Source: Paenibacillus sp. PL91 | GTDB lineage: Bacteria > Bacillota > Bacilli > Paenibacillales > Paenibacillaceae | DNA: 64,000 nt | Assembly (NCBI RefSeq): GCF_012935325.2 | Contig: NZ_JABBYG020000010.1 | Coordinates: 1-64,000 of the forward strand | Reading direction: 5' to 3' | In this document: one piece after another, positions 51,682-60,443 of the stretch | How positions within the stretch are numbered: the first letter of the stretch is position 1 | Layout: the number at the start of each line of letters is the position of its first letter | Made by a program: the position numbers and the translations under genes | The notes under the pieces: generated by a model | What the model was told of the DNA's origin: nothing | The model's database searches: none | The model's input: only the letters and a program-made list of their open reading frames with translations

Positions 51682-53067
51682 ATGATTGAGCATAATGCAG
51701 AGCAGCGGCGAGGAGAGCCGCTGCAATCCTATAAAGAAGCGGTAGACTGGATTACAGGGCTCATTCCATTTGGCATTCGTCCCGGTCTTGATCGGGTCGA
51801 AAAGCTAATGGAGCTGCTGGACAATCCGCATCGGAGATTGAAGTTTATTCATATTGCCGGAACGAACGGCAAAGGATCAACTTCCGCTTATTTAACAAGC
51901 GTAATTCTTCGTGCCGGATATGATGTAGGAACCTTTACGTCGCCGTATATAACGAAATTCACGAATCGGTTTCAGTATAACGGTGTCGACATCGAAGAGG
52001 AGACGCTTCTAAGGCTGGCCAACGATCTCAAGCCTCATGTCGAAGCAATCGCAGAGACAGAGCTTGGTTCGCCGACGATGTTTGAGGTATCTACTGCGCT
52101 TGCCATCCTTTTTTACGCGAAGGTTACTTATCCTGACTATGTGGTGTGGGAGACGGGGCTTGGCGGAAGGCTTGACGTAACGAATATTGTACATCCCGTC
52201 GTTTCAGTCATTACGAATATCGGCCACGATCATATGGACCGGCTTGGCGACACGATCGCTGCCGTCGCAAGCGAGAAGGCCGGCATTATTAAAGCCGGAA
52301 TTCCGGTTGTCAGTGCGGTAACGCAGCCTGAAGCGGTAGAGGTGATCAAGCGGATCGCGGCCGAGAAGCAAAGCACGCTTTATTTGCTTGGTGAGCAGTT
52401 CCATGAAACGGCGCTTTCGGTTCGAGAGGATGAGCAAACCTTCTCCTTTACGAATTTGTTTAGGAGCATCGATCCGCTTACGATTACGCTTAATGGGGCA
52501 CATCAACGCACGAACGCGGCTGTCGCGGTCATGACGCTTGAGGTGCTGCGCCAATACAATGCGCTTGTGGTTGAGGATGACATTTTGGCGGAAGGGCTGC
52601 GGGCTGCCGCTTGGCCGGGACGTCTAGAGATGGTTTCACAGAAACCACGGATTCTAATCGATGGCGCACACAATCCGGAAGGTGCAGAGTCGCTTGCAGA
52701 TGCTCTAAAAAACACCTATAAGTATGATCGTTTGCATCTTATGATGGGTATGCTGGAGAATAAGAATCATCAGGATGTTCTTAAGCATATACTACCAATA
52801 GTGGATACGCTTATTGTGACCGAGCCTGATTTTCGGATGAAAAAAGAAGCTCCCGCCTTGGCTGAATTAGTACAAGAAATGCGGGAACAACAGCCTGATA
52901 AGTACTCTTTCGAGCTGGTAGTAGAACAGAATTGGCAACATGCATTACAAAAACTACAACAGTTAACCGGGGAAACAGACCTTGGGGTCGTGACAGGTAC
53001 GCTTTATTTAATAGCTGACGTTCGCTCCCGCATCTTGTATAACTCGGATTCTGAAAAAGGTTGGTGA
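51682..53067 (+). CDS. folC: Bifunctional folylpolyglutamate synthase/dihydrofolate synthase
   Basis: A 461-residue Mur-ligase-fold enzyme that adds glutamates to folates. P-loop GTNGKGST at about 62-69, then 'FTSPYITKFTNRFQYNG' and 'VVWETGLGGRLDVTN'. The C-terminal domain holds 'ILIDGAHNPEGAESL'. The frame opens at 51631 inside valS; the ATG at 51682, with AGAAGG before it, gives a normal N-terminus. valS-folC is the same order as in B. subtilis. Confidence 0.95.
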   Translation: MIEHNAEQRRGEPLQSYKEAVDWITGLIPFGIRPGLDRVEKLMELLDNPHRRLKFIHIAGTNGKGSTSAYLTSVILRAGYDVGTFTSPYITKFTNRFQYNGVDIEEETLLRLANDLKPHVEAIAETELGSPTMFEVSTALAILFYAKVTYPDYVVWETGLGGRLDVTNIVHPVVSVITNIGHDHMDRLGDTIAAVASEKAGIIKAGIPVVSAVTQPEAVEVIKRIAAEKQSTLYLLGEQFHETALSVREDEQTFSFTNLFRSIDPLTITLNGAHQRTNAAVAVMTLEVLRQYNALVVEDDILAEGLRAAAWPGRLEMVSQKPRILIDGAHNPEGAESLADALKNTYKYDRLHLMMGMLENKNHQDVLKHILPIVDTLIVTEPDFRMKKEAPALAELVQEMREQQPDKYSFELVVEQNWQHALQKLQQLTGETDLGVVTGTLYLIADVRSRILYNSDSEKGW

Positions 53068-53074
53068 ACCGTCT

Positions 53075-54469
53075 TTGAATACGGCAGAACACGTTCATTT
53101 CATCGGAATCGGCGGTTACGGAATGAGTGCCATTGCCCGCGTTATGCTGGAAATGGGCTATAAAGTGACTGGATCCGATGTCGCACGTCAAGAATTAACA
53201 GAGAAGCTTGCTGCAAATGGTGCCAGCATCTATATCGGTCATCAGCCGGAAAATGTAAAGGGAGCGGATCTGGTCGTTTACTCGACGGCGCTTTCTAGGG
53301 ATAATGTGGAACGGAAGGCAGCGGAGGAGCTGAACATTCCGGTTTTGCATCGTTCGCAAATGTTGGCTAGATTGATGAACGCGGGCAAAGGAATCGCAGT
53401 CGCCGGCGCTCATGGCAAGACGACGACCTCTTCCATGATCGCGCTTGTTATGGAAAATTGCGACGCGGACCCTACCTATATTATCGGCGGCGAGATCGTT
53501 AATGTAGGCACTAACGCCAAGGCGGGTAAAGGCGAGTATGTTGTTGCGGAAGCGGATGAGAGTGACGGGTCGTTCCTGCATTACCACCCAACGCTAGCTA
53601 TCGTAACGAATATCGAGCCGGACCATCTTGAAAACTATGACGGCGATTTCGGCAAGCTGAAGGCTGCCTACGTACAATTTTTGCAGCAGGTGAAAGACGG
53701 CGGGAAGGCAATTGTTTGCGCGGATGACGAGACGGTTAACGAACTGATACCGCAGGTTTATAAGGGCAATATCGATTCATCGCAGCTTGTCACCTACGGC
53801 ATTGACGGCGAGGCAGACTACAAAGCTCAAAATATCGTGCTTGGAGATCGCAAGGTATCCTTCACGATGACGCATAACGGAGAAGCGCTTGGAGATGTGG
53901 AGCTTTCTGTTCCGGGGCTTCATAATGTTTATAACGCGATGGCAACGGTCATTACTTGCCTTGAAGCGGGCTTGTCCTTCGACAAAATCGCGGTAGCGAT
54001 TCAAGCCTTCAGAGGCGCTAAACGCCGCTTTCAGGTGCTTGGAGAAGTCAATGATATTTTGGTCATCGACGACTATGCCCATCATCCGACGGAGATCAGA
54101 GCGACGATCAGCGCAGCCAAAGCGACTGGCAAACGCATAATTGCGGTTTTCCAGCCGCAGCGCTACACGCGGACGTTTTTCTTGTTCGAGCAGTTTAGCC
54201 GAGCGTTTCCTGAGGCTGATGAGGTAATCATCACCGATATTTATTCACCTGCAGGCGAGCTGGAAATCGAAGGAGTAAACTCGCATAAGCTGGTTGAGCT
54301 GATCAAAAGCAACAGCAACGCGAACACTGAGTATTTTCCAACGAAAGAGGAAGTGCTCGAATATTTGACTGAACGGGTTGCCCCAGGCGATCTTGTCATA
54401 ACAATGGGAGCAGGCGACATTTGGAAGGTAGCGGATTCGCTGGCCAAATCGTTGAAAGCAGCCCACTAA
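53075..54469 (+). CDS. murC: UDP-N-acetylmuramate--L-alanine ligase
   Basis: A 464-residue peptidoglycan precursor ligase. The N-terminal UDP-binding domain has HFIGIGGYGMSAIA, the ATP loop is GAHGKTTTSSM at about 113-122, and 'EADESDGSFLHYHP' and 'DDYAHHPTEI' are MurC hallmarks. Start is TTG, 7 bp after folC, with a weak AGGTTGG site. A strong terminator and a 745-nt gap follow. Confidence 0.97.
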   Translation: MNTAEHVHFIGIGGYGMSAIARVMLEMGYKVTGSDVARQELTEKLAANGASIYIGHQPENVKGADLVVYSTALSRDNVERKAAEELNIPVLHRSQMLARLMNAGKGIAVAGAHGKTTTSSMIALVMENCDADPTYIIGGEIVNVGTNAKAGKGEYVVAEADESDGSFLHYHPTLAIVTNIEPDHLENYDGDFGKLKAAYVQFLQQVKDGGKAIVCADDETVNELIPQVYKGNIDSSQLVTYGIDGEADYKAQNIVLGDRKVSFTMTHNGEALGDVELSVPGLHNVYNAMATVITCLEAGLSFDKIAVAIQAFRGAKRRFQVLGEVNDILVIDDYAHHPTEIRATISAAKATGKRIIAVFQPQRYTRTFFLFEQFSRAFPEADEVIITDIYSPAGELEIEGVNSHKLVELIKSNSNANTEYFPTKEEVLEYLTERVAPGDLVITMGAGDIWKVADSLAKSLKAAH

Positions 54470-54473
54470 TTAC

Positions 54474-54517
54474 AAAATGCGCGTTGGTTCCATTTGTGGA
54501 ATCAACGCGCATTTTTT
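54474..54517 (+). terminator. Terminator after murC
   Basis: AAAATGCGCGTTGGTTCCA pairs with TGGAATCAACGCGCATTTT around a four-base loop and runs into a T tract. Confidence 0.92.
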
Positions 54518-55262
54518 AGTTTTGCGTATTGGATGCTAGACCGCTCAATACTTTTTCGCTTTCCCCAACATATCACTATTGTTGCTGAGGCTATAGACTA
54601 AATTTAGAAATACCAATAGTAGACTCTAGGATTCTCTATTGCGTAGATACGCGTAATACATTGCACTTTGTACAATAGAAATCTGACATGACACTCGGAG
54701 AGAATAGCTACACTGTATAAAGTGCAACAGAAGTTCGAAAGCATCCCAAATCTCAGGAGGTGAAATCATAAATAAATTATCCATTATATGTATTTAATCC
54801 GATATTTCCCTTATCCACTAAAACTCTTGACTCTGACTCAGAAAAAGCAGCTAAGGTAAGTTTCTTCGTTTATCGCACAATCCCGTGGAACCGTGCGGTT
54901 ACATTATACGCAACATAAGCAACATCCCCCCTAGTTAGTCATGTATAAGAAACCGTTCGTCGAGTGAGCAAGCATCCAGCATGTCCCGCAGGGACGAAAG
55001 CGATCGACCATAAACGCAGCTATTAAGCGTCTCTCGAGCTCCCACGTTAGTCCAGTTGCGGGTGTTCAGAGGGTGCAACCCTTTTGGGGCCCTCCCTTGG
55101 AAGGGAGGGTTTGGGTGGGTTCGAAAGCCTTTAAGAAGGACTGGATAAAAATTTCTTTGAAGGCCAGGTAGTCATCCCAGACATCCCTCGAAGCGTCCCG
55201 GTCTAAATCTCTTAAAAGTCTCATAGATTATTACTAGATGAACGGGACAAGGAGTGGATGAT
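54518..55262 (+). other. Long gene-free region with several RNA-like structures
   Basis: No frame of useful length on either strand. From left to right: CTATTG/CAATAG hairpins at 54575-54620 and 54635-54679; an inverted pair TTGCACTTTGTAC (54661-54673) and GTATAAAGTGCAA (54715-54727); AGGAGGTG at 54755-54762 followed by ATA and a 9-codon frame; a GTCCCGCAGGGAC hairpin at 54983-54995; a multibranched fold at 55051-55145; and a hairpin 55195-55248 that touches the ribosome site of the SPOR gene. It may be a long leader or a separate RNA gene. Confidence 0.55.
55051..55145 (+). ncRNA. Candidate multibranched structured RNA
   Basis: TCCAGT (55051-55056) pairs with ACTGGA (55140-55145) and encloses three hairpins: GTTGC/GCAAC (55055-55079, sharing two bases with the closing stem), CCCTCCCTT/AAGGGAGGG (55090-55109) and CCTT/AAGG (55128-55139). 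No known class was recognised. Pairing was found by eye and no energy was computed. Confidence 0.35.
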
Positions 55263-56681
55263 ATGAATCAAAAAAACCGAATCACCTATCGTTTTGACCG
55301 CAATGGACAGTCCATTAACAATGAAAACCGCAGCACTGACGAACACTATGATGCTCCATCGAATAGCGTTTCCTCCCAAATGAATGAGAATAATGCCAAT
55401 AAACAGGCTAAAAAGAACGTTATACCGCTTTATCCATATACAGAGCAGCAAGCCAGCAGCGAAATCAACCCTTGGAACAGCCCGTTCCAAGAGGATATAA
55501 GCGCTTTGGAGCAGCTAATAAGAGACTCCGACACGAAGCCTATGCCTGCTGCTGCTCCGACCCAAGCACCCTTGCAAAAGGAGAAAAAGGAAAAGCTTAA
55601 AGTGTCAAAGCCAGTTGTCCTGGCAGCTCCAATTCAGCAGGAAGACGATGATGACATTGAGGAACGCCATTTTAAAGCGGAGACCGTTCATGGTCCGATT
55701 CATTCTTATGAGGATGAGCTTGTATATGATGAGCCAAGAAGAAATAAGCAGCAATATACGCGAATGAAACGGAAGACTGGAACGCCTTCCTGGTTTAATG
55801 TGTTTTTGTCGGTTGCGGCAGCGCTCGCTACAGGAGCGTTGTTCGGTTATTTGCTGTTGTCATTGTTTACGGGGGCAAGCATTTGGCCTGGAGGCGCAGA
55901 TGAAACGCCGCAAACGCAGCCAGTAACGGGCAATGAAATAATCGGCGAAACAAGCGGAGGCAAAGCAGGGAATGCACCCAATACAGGTGAAGGCGCACAG
56001 ACGGAAACCGACAATGACTCGGCAGCAAAACCGGATCCGAATGCGGCGATGGTTAGCCTTGAAGGGCTGGATCAAACGTATTTTATGCTGCAGTTTGGCG
56101 TTTTCAGCAATACGGAAGGCAAGGACGCCGCACTGGCTCAACTGGCGGAGAAAGGGCTTGCTGGCGCGGCGCTGACAAGCGCTGCTGATTACCGCGTGTA
56201 TGCTGGAATGGGCGGTGACCGAGCCAAGGCACAGACGATCCGCGGGCAGATGGCGGATATGGATCTGTACATCAAGGAAGTAAGTATAACAGCTCCTAGT
56301 AAATTGCCTTTTAAAGGTGAGCAAGCCTCAGCGCAAGCCTTCTTCACAAAGACAAGAGAAATCGTCCAAATGTTGGATGAATTGACAATCGCGCAGCTGG
56401 AGCAGCCTTCGTTGTCCCCGCTTAGTGAAGCTGCTGCGGCATCCTGGCAGACCGAGCATCAAAAATGGACTAAAAATGCAGCAACGATGCGAATAGGTAT
56501 AGAGGATGCGGCAGGAAAAGCCTATCTCGATAAGGTCATTCAAGCGATCAATACGGCTGCAAAATCGATGGTTGAGTACGATAAAAAGCCTTCTCGGGCC
56601 TATTTATGGTCGACTCAAACGCAGCTTATGAAGGCGATCATTTCCCAAAAAGAATGGTTTGAGTCCATCAGCGCATTGTAA
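55263..56681 (+). CDS. SPOR-domain membrane protein, SpoIIB-like
   Basis: A 472-residue single-pass protein. A hydrophilic cytoplasmic N-terminus (1-178, with Pro/Ala and acidic stretches) precedes one membrane segment (about 184-207) and a Gly/Thr-rich linker. A SPOR domain (about 268-345) follows, opening 'YFMLQFGVFSNTEGKDAALAQL', and then a helical tail. SPOR domains bind denuded septal glycan. Just before maf, B. subtilis has spoIIB, a SPOR protein acting in engulfment, so a SpoIIB-like role is inferred. GTG at 55254 is in frame, but AAGGAG fits the ATG at 55263. Confidence 0.82.
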   Translation: MNQKNRITYRFDRNGQSINNENRSTDEHYDAPSNSVSSQMNENNANKQAKKNVIPLYPYTEQQASSEINPWNSPFQEDISALEQLIRDSDTKPMPAAAPTQAPLQKEKKEKLKVSKPVVLAAPIQQEDDDDIEERHFKAETVHGPIHSYEDELVYDEPRRNKQQYTRMKRKTGTPSWFNVFLSVAAALATGALFGYLLLSLFTGASIWPGGADETPQTQPVTGNEIIGETSGGKAGNAPNTGEGAQTETDNDSAAKPDPNAAMVSLEGLDQTYFMLQFGVFSNTEGKDAALAQLAEKGLAGAALTSAADYRVYAGMGGDRAKAQTIRGQMADMDLYIKEVSITAPSKLPFKGEQASAQAFFTKTREIVQMLDELTIAQLEQPSLSPLSEAAAASWQTEHQKWTKNAATMRIGIEDAAGKAYLDKVIQAINTAAKSMVEYDKKPSRAYLWSTQTQLMKAIISQKEWFESISAL

Positions 56682-56742
56682 ACGAATAGGTTCATGCGTA
56701 TAATGGACGTAGATGTCATTTCATGGCGAGAGGCGTTGAAAG

Positions 56743-56985
56743 ATGAAGAAAAACGGCTGGTTTCTTCTCATTTTTATCATTATTGGCTTGCTAGCCGGCG
56801 CGTTGGTGTCGAGGTGGCTGGCACCAGTCTCAGGCATCTCTTTTTTGACGAAACCGATTGAAGCTACATGGTCTCCAGCTATCGATCTATATGTGCTCAG
56901 CTTCAACCTATCGCTGCATCTTCAAATCAGTATGTTCAGTTTGATTGGAGCTGCTCTCGCGATTTGGCTGTACCGCAAAATGTAG
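56743..56985 (+). CDS. DUF4321 small membrane protein
   Basis: An 80-residue protein with two hydrophobic segments (about 6-26 and 52-76) and a short loop with 'GISFLTKPIEATWSPAIDLYVLS', as in DUF4321 proteins, which often lie before maf in this group. Function unknown. GAGAGGCG precedes the ATG. Confidence 0.82.
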   Translation: MKKNGWFLLIFIIIGLLAGALVSRWLAPVSGISFLTKPIEATWSPAIDLYVLSFNLSLHLQISMFSLIGAALAIWLYRKM

Positions 56986-57039
56986 AGCGTGGGCGAAAGA
57001 AAAACGGAGGCAAGTACGAAGGAGCGCAGCAATTATTTT

Positions 57040-57669
57040 ATGGAATCTAAACTATCACGCAACGAAGCGATAAGCCAGCTTGTGCTGGCCTCTTCGTCAC
57101 CGCGCCGGAAGGAACTGGTCGCATCGCTGGACCTTTCTTTGCCGGTTTATATTTTGTCTACAGATACGGATGAATCGATTGAGGCCCACTGGTCGCCGGA
57201 GCAAGTTGTAGAACAGCTCAGCCTGCGCAAAGCGAATGCGGCATTGGATCTGCTGCAACAAAAGCAAGCCGTTGAGACGTCTCTAATTATTGGCGCTGAC
57301 ACGATTGTCGTCCTTGATGGAGATGTGCTGGGCAAGCCTGTTGACGATGATGAGGCGAAGGCTATGCTGAGAAGGCTTCAAGGACGTGCTCATGAAGTGT
57401 ATACAGGCATCGCTTGCGTGCTCTCATCGAGTGGGGAAGCACAGCTTGCACATCGTATGACCAAGGTGAAGATGAAGCCGCTGAGCGAGGAACAGATTGC
57501 AAGGTACGTCGCTACCGGCGAGCCGCGAGACAAAGCAGGCTCTTACGGCATTCAAGGACTAGGATCAACGCTTGTTGACGAAATCGAGGGCTGTTACTTT
57601 AATGTTGTCGGTTTACCGCTGTCGCTGCTATCGGACATGCTGGCTACTTATGACATTGCTGTTTTTTAA
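57040..57669 (+). CDS. maf: Maf-family nucleoside triphosphate pyrophosphatase
   Basis: A 209-residue dTTP/UTP pyrophosphatase-type protein. The family start LVLASSSPRRKELV, 'IGADTIVVLDGDVLGKP' and 'EPRDKAGSYGIQGLG' are intact. Maf in Bacillus is linked to septum formation when overproduced. GTG at 56989 opens the frame but has no ribosome site; AAGGAG at 57019 lies 15 bases before the ATG at 57040, a wide spacing. Confidence 0.93.
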   Translation: MESKLSRNEAISQLVLASSSPRRKELVASLDLSLPVYILSTDTDESIEAHWSPEQVVEQLSLRKANAALDLLQQKQAVETSLIIGADTIVVLDGDVLGKPVDDDEAKAMLRRLQGRAHEVYTGIACVLSSSGEAQLAHRMTKVKMKPLSEEQIARYVATGEPRDKAGSYGIQGLGSTLVDEIEGCYFNVVGLPLSLLSDMLATYDIAVF

Positions 57670-57764
57670 AACGTAGGCGCAAAATATTCGATCGGATTAT
57701 TTTTCATGAATTAGGCAGTATATGATTGAACCTTATTTTTTTAGAAAAAAGGCGGGGTTGGGAC

Positions 57765-58454
57765 ATGGAATCGCATTCTATGATTTTGCGTGAAGTCCCC
57801 CATGAGGAACGTCCAAGAGAGCGCATGATGAAATATGGGGCAGAAGCACTTAGCCATGCCGAATTGCTTGCCATCCTGCTGCGAACAGGCACTCAGCGGC
57901 AATCCGCTGTGCATCTGGCGGGTACGATACTCAAGCAATGCGGCAGCTTGCGTAATTTGATGGACATGAGTATGGAAGAGTTGACGGCTATTCGAGGAAT
58001 AGGCCCTGCCAAAGCGCTGCAGCTTCGCGCAGGCATCGAGCTTGGGAGGCGAATTACCCGCAGTAGGCTTGGCGATACGGTTACCGTTAAGAGGCCGCAG
58101 GATGCCGCGGACTATGTGATGGAGGAGCTCCGGTATTTGAAGAAGGAGCACTTCGTATGTTTGTTTTTGAACACGAAAAATCATATTATTGCCCGCGAAA
58201 CCTTATCGGTAGGAACACTTAACGCGTCGCTGGTACATCCTCGCGAAGTATTTCGTGCAGCCATTCAGCGCAGCAGCGCATCTATCATCTGTGTTCATAA
58301 TCACCCTAGCGGCGATCCCACCCCAAGTCCAGAGGACATTGCATTAACGGAGCGTTTGGCAGAAGCCGGACAGCTAGTCGGAATAGAATTGCTAGACCAT
58401 TTAGTTATCGGAGACGGACGGTTCGTTAGTTTGAAGGAACAAGGCTACATGTAA
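57765..58454 (+). CDS. radC: DNA repair protein RadC family (JAB1/MPN)
   Basis: A 229-residue protein. The N-terminal helix-hairpin-helix part has 'LTAIRGIGPAKALQLRAGIELGRR'; the C-terminal MPN/JAMM metal motif is VHNHPSGDPTPSPED. Despite its name, a repair role for the family is not settled. GGCGGGG precedes the ATG at 57765; the frame also opens at 57726. maf-radC-mreB order is as in B. subtilis. Confidence 0.95.
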   Translation: MESHSMILREVPHEERPRERMMKYGAEALSHAELLAILLRTGTQRQSAVHLAGTILKQCGSLRNLMDMSMEELTAIRGIGPAKALQLRAGIELGRRITRSRLGDTVTVKRPQDAADYVMEELRYLKKEHFVCLFLNTKNHIIARETLSVGTLNASLVHPREVFRAAIQRSSASIICVHNHPSGDPTPSPEDIALTERLAEAGQLVGIELLDHLVIGDGRFVSLKEQGYM

Positions 58455-58492
58455 TATAATAAAGTGATTGGCAATTAGAAGGGAGCAACAAC

Positions 58493-59521
58493 ATGTTTGG
58501 TGGTTTTTCGAAAGATTTGGGTATTGACTTAGGCACAGCGAATACGCTCGTATTCGTCAAGGGAAAAGGAATTGTAGTAAGGGAGCCGTCTGTGGTGGCC
58601 CTTCGTACGGATACAAAAACAATCGAAGCAGTTGGCGAGCAAGCCAAAAAAATGATCGGCAGAACGCCAGGCAATATTCGTGCTGTTCGTCCTATGAAGG
58701 ATGGCGTTATCGCCGATTTCGAAACGACGGCAACGATGATCAAATATTTCATTCGCCAAGCGCAAAAGCAGCGCTCATTATTCCCGCGCCATCCAAATGT
58801 TATGGTTTGCGTGCCCTCAGGCATTACAGCGGTTGAGAAACGCGCGGTAGAGGATGCGACAAAGCAAGCTGGAGCACGCGAGGCCTATACGATTGAAGAA
58901 CCGTTTGCAGCAGCCATTGGCGCTGATTTGCCCGTTTGGGAGCCGACAGGCAGCATGGTTGTTGATATCGGCGGCGGAACGACGGAGGTTGCAGTCATCT
59001 CGCTCGGCGGCATCGTTACCGCACGCTCTATTCGAGTGGCTGGCGATGAAATGGATGAAGCGGTTACCCAGTATATTAAACGTCAATACAATCTCATGAT
59101 TGGCGAGCGGACAGCGGAGCAGCTGAAAATGGAAATCGGATCAGCGCTTCCATTTGATAAACCAGAAACGATTGAAATTCGCGGACGCGATCTCGTATCT
59201 GGCTTGCCTAAGACGCTTGCGATCACTTCTGACGAAATTACGGAAGCATTGGCAGACACGGTGAATGCGATTGTTGACGCCGTTAAAGTAACGCTGGAGA
59301 AATGCCCGCCGGAGCTTTCTGCCGATATTATGGATAGGGGCATCGTCCTCACAGGCGGCGGCGCTTTGCTACGCAACTTGGACAAGCTGCTGCAGCGCGA
59401 GACTGGCATGCCGGTCATCGTTGCGGATAACCCGCTTGATTGCGTGGCGATCGGCACAGGCCGCTCATTGGACAATATCCATTTATTCAAGGCAAGAAGT
59501 TCATCTCGTTCAAGACGCTAG
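58493..59521 (+). CDS. mreB: Rod shape-determining protein MreB
   Basis: A 342-residue bacterial actin. DLGTANTLVFVKGKG is phosphate loop 1, VDIGGGTTEVAVIS is phosphate loop 2, and GIVLTGGGALLRNLD is the adenosine loop. It forms membrane filaments guiding the elongasome. AGAAGGGAG precedes the ATG. First of mreBCD. Confidence 0.98.
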   Translation: MFGGFSKDLGIDLGTANTLVFVKGKGIVVREPSVVALRTDTKTIEAVGEQAKKMIGRTPGNIRAVRPMKDGVIADFETTATMIKYFIRQAQKQRSLFPRHPNVMVCVPSGITAVEKRAVEDATKQAGAREAYTIEEPFAAAIGADLPVWEPTGSMVVDIGGGTTEVAVISLGGIVTARSIRVAGDEMDEAVTQYIKRQYNLMIGERTAEQLKMEIGSALPFDKPETIEIRGRDLVSGLPKTLAITSDEITEALADTVNAIVDAVKVTLEKCPPELSADIMDRGIVLTGGGALLRNLDKLLQRETGMPVIVADNPLDCVAIGTGRSLDNIHLFKARSSSRSRR

Positions 59522-59558
59522 AAAACGTTTATTGGGGAAACGGATATGAAATGGGCAG

Positions 59559-60443
59559 GTGATCGAGCTGTTAAAGCTGATGCGAAATAAGCGTATGTTT
59601 ATGCTTATGATCGGGTTTATTTTGTTTATAGCGGTCATCGGCTTTTCACTGAGTGATCGCAAGGAATTGTCTTGGCCGGAGAAATTTCTAAAGGATACAA
59701 CAGCATACGTGCAGCAATGGTTTTACAAGCCCGCTGGTTCTATAGCGGGCTTCTTTGAGGATATTCGCAATCTTCGCACGATCTATGAAGAGAATGAGCA
59801 GCTCCGCATTACAGCGGCTGCTTATGCTCGGGATAAGATCAAATACAACTTCATCGAGAATGAAAATAAAAGATATAAAGAAGAGCTTTTATTCACGCAG
59901 CAACAGAAGGAAATGTATAATTATAATTATTTAATCGCTCAGGTTATATCCGTCAGTAACGATGCCAACAATCGGACGCTAACCATTAATTTAGGATCCA
60001 AAAGCGGCATTAAGCCGAATATGGCAGTTACGACCGTACAGGGCCTAGTTGGACTTGTAAGCTCAGTAACGCCTTACACGGCAGCAGTAACGCCGATTAC
60101 AGAGCTAGATGAGGCATCGCCAACCTTCAATTCCATCGCGGTTACGATTATGGGGCGAGAGGATGACTCATTCGGCATACTTAGCAGCTACAATAAAGAA
60201 ACGGCCAGAGCGGTCATGTCCAAAATCGCTGAGAAAGATAAAATGGACATACGGGATACGGTCATTACATCAGGCAACGGCAATGTTTATCCAAGAGGAC
60301 TCGTTGTCGGAACGGTAGAATCGAAGCAGCTTGGCGATTTTGGCCTTACCTATACGGCATCGGTTGAGCTCTCAGCCAAATTTGACCATTTGACTGAGGT
60401 GTTTGTCGTTCAAGTTCCTGAAACGGAGGATGCCGAGCAATGA
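59559..60443 (+). CDS. mreC: Rod shape-determining protein MreC
   Basis: A 294-residue single-pass protein. N-terminal membrane helix (about 12-32), coiled coil (about 70-112) and two beta domains with 'INLGSKSGIKPNMAVTTVQGLVGLV' and 'TSGNGNVYPRGLVVGTV'. Links cytoplasmic MreB to periplasmic-side synthases. The start is not certain: GTG at 59559 is given; ATG at 59580 is an alternative. Confidence 0.94.
   Translation: MIELLKLMRNKRMFMLMIGFILFIAVIGFSLSDRKELSWPEKFLKDTTAYVQQWFYKPAGSIAGFFEDIRNLRTIYEENEQLRITAAAYARDKIKYNFIENENKRYKEELLFTQQQKEMYNYNYLIAQVISVSNDANNRTLTINLGSKSGIKPNMAVTTVQGLVGLVSSVTPYTAAVTPITELDEASPTFNSIAVTIMGREDDSFGILSSYNKETARAVMSKIAEKDKMDIRDTVITSGNGNVYPRGLVVGTVESKQLGDFGLTYTASVELSAKFDHLTEVFVVQVPETEDAEQ

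Noticed and set aside
54880..55150. Group I or group II intron, or transposon-associated (omega-type) RNA
   Set aside because: GTTCAG and GTGCG-like strings occur, but no P7 core, domain V, intron-encoded protein or TnpB/IscB gene is present.
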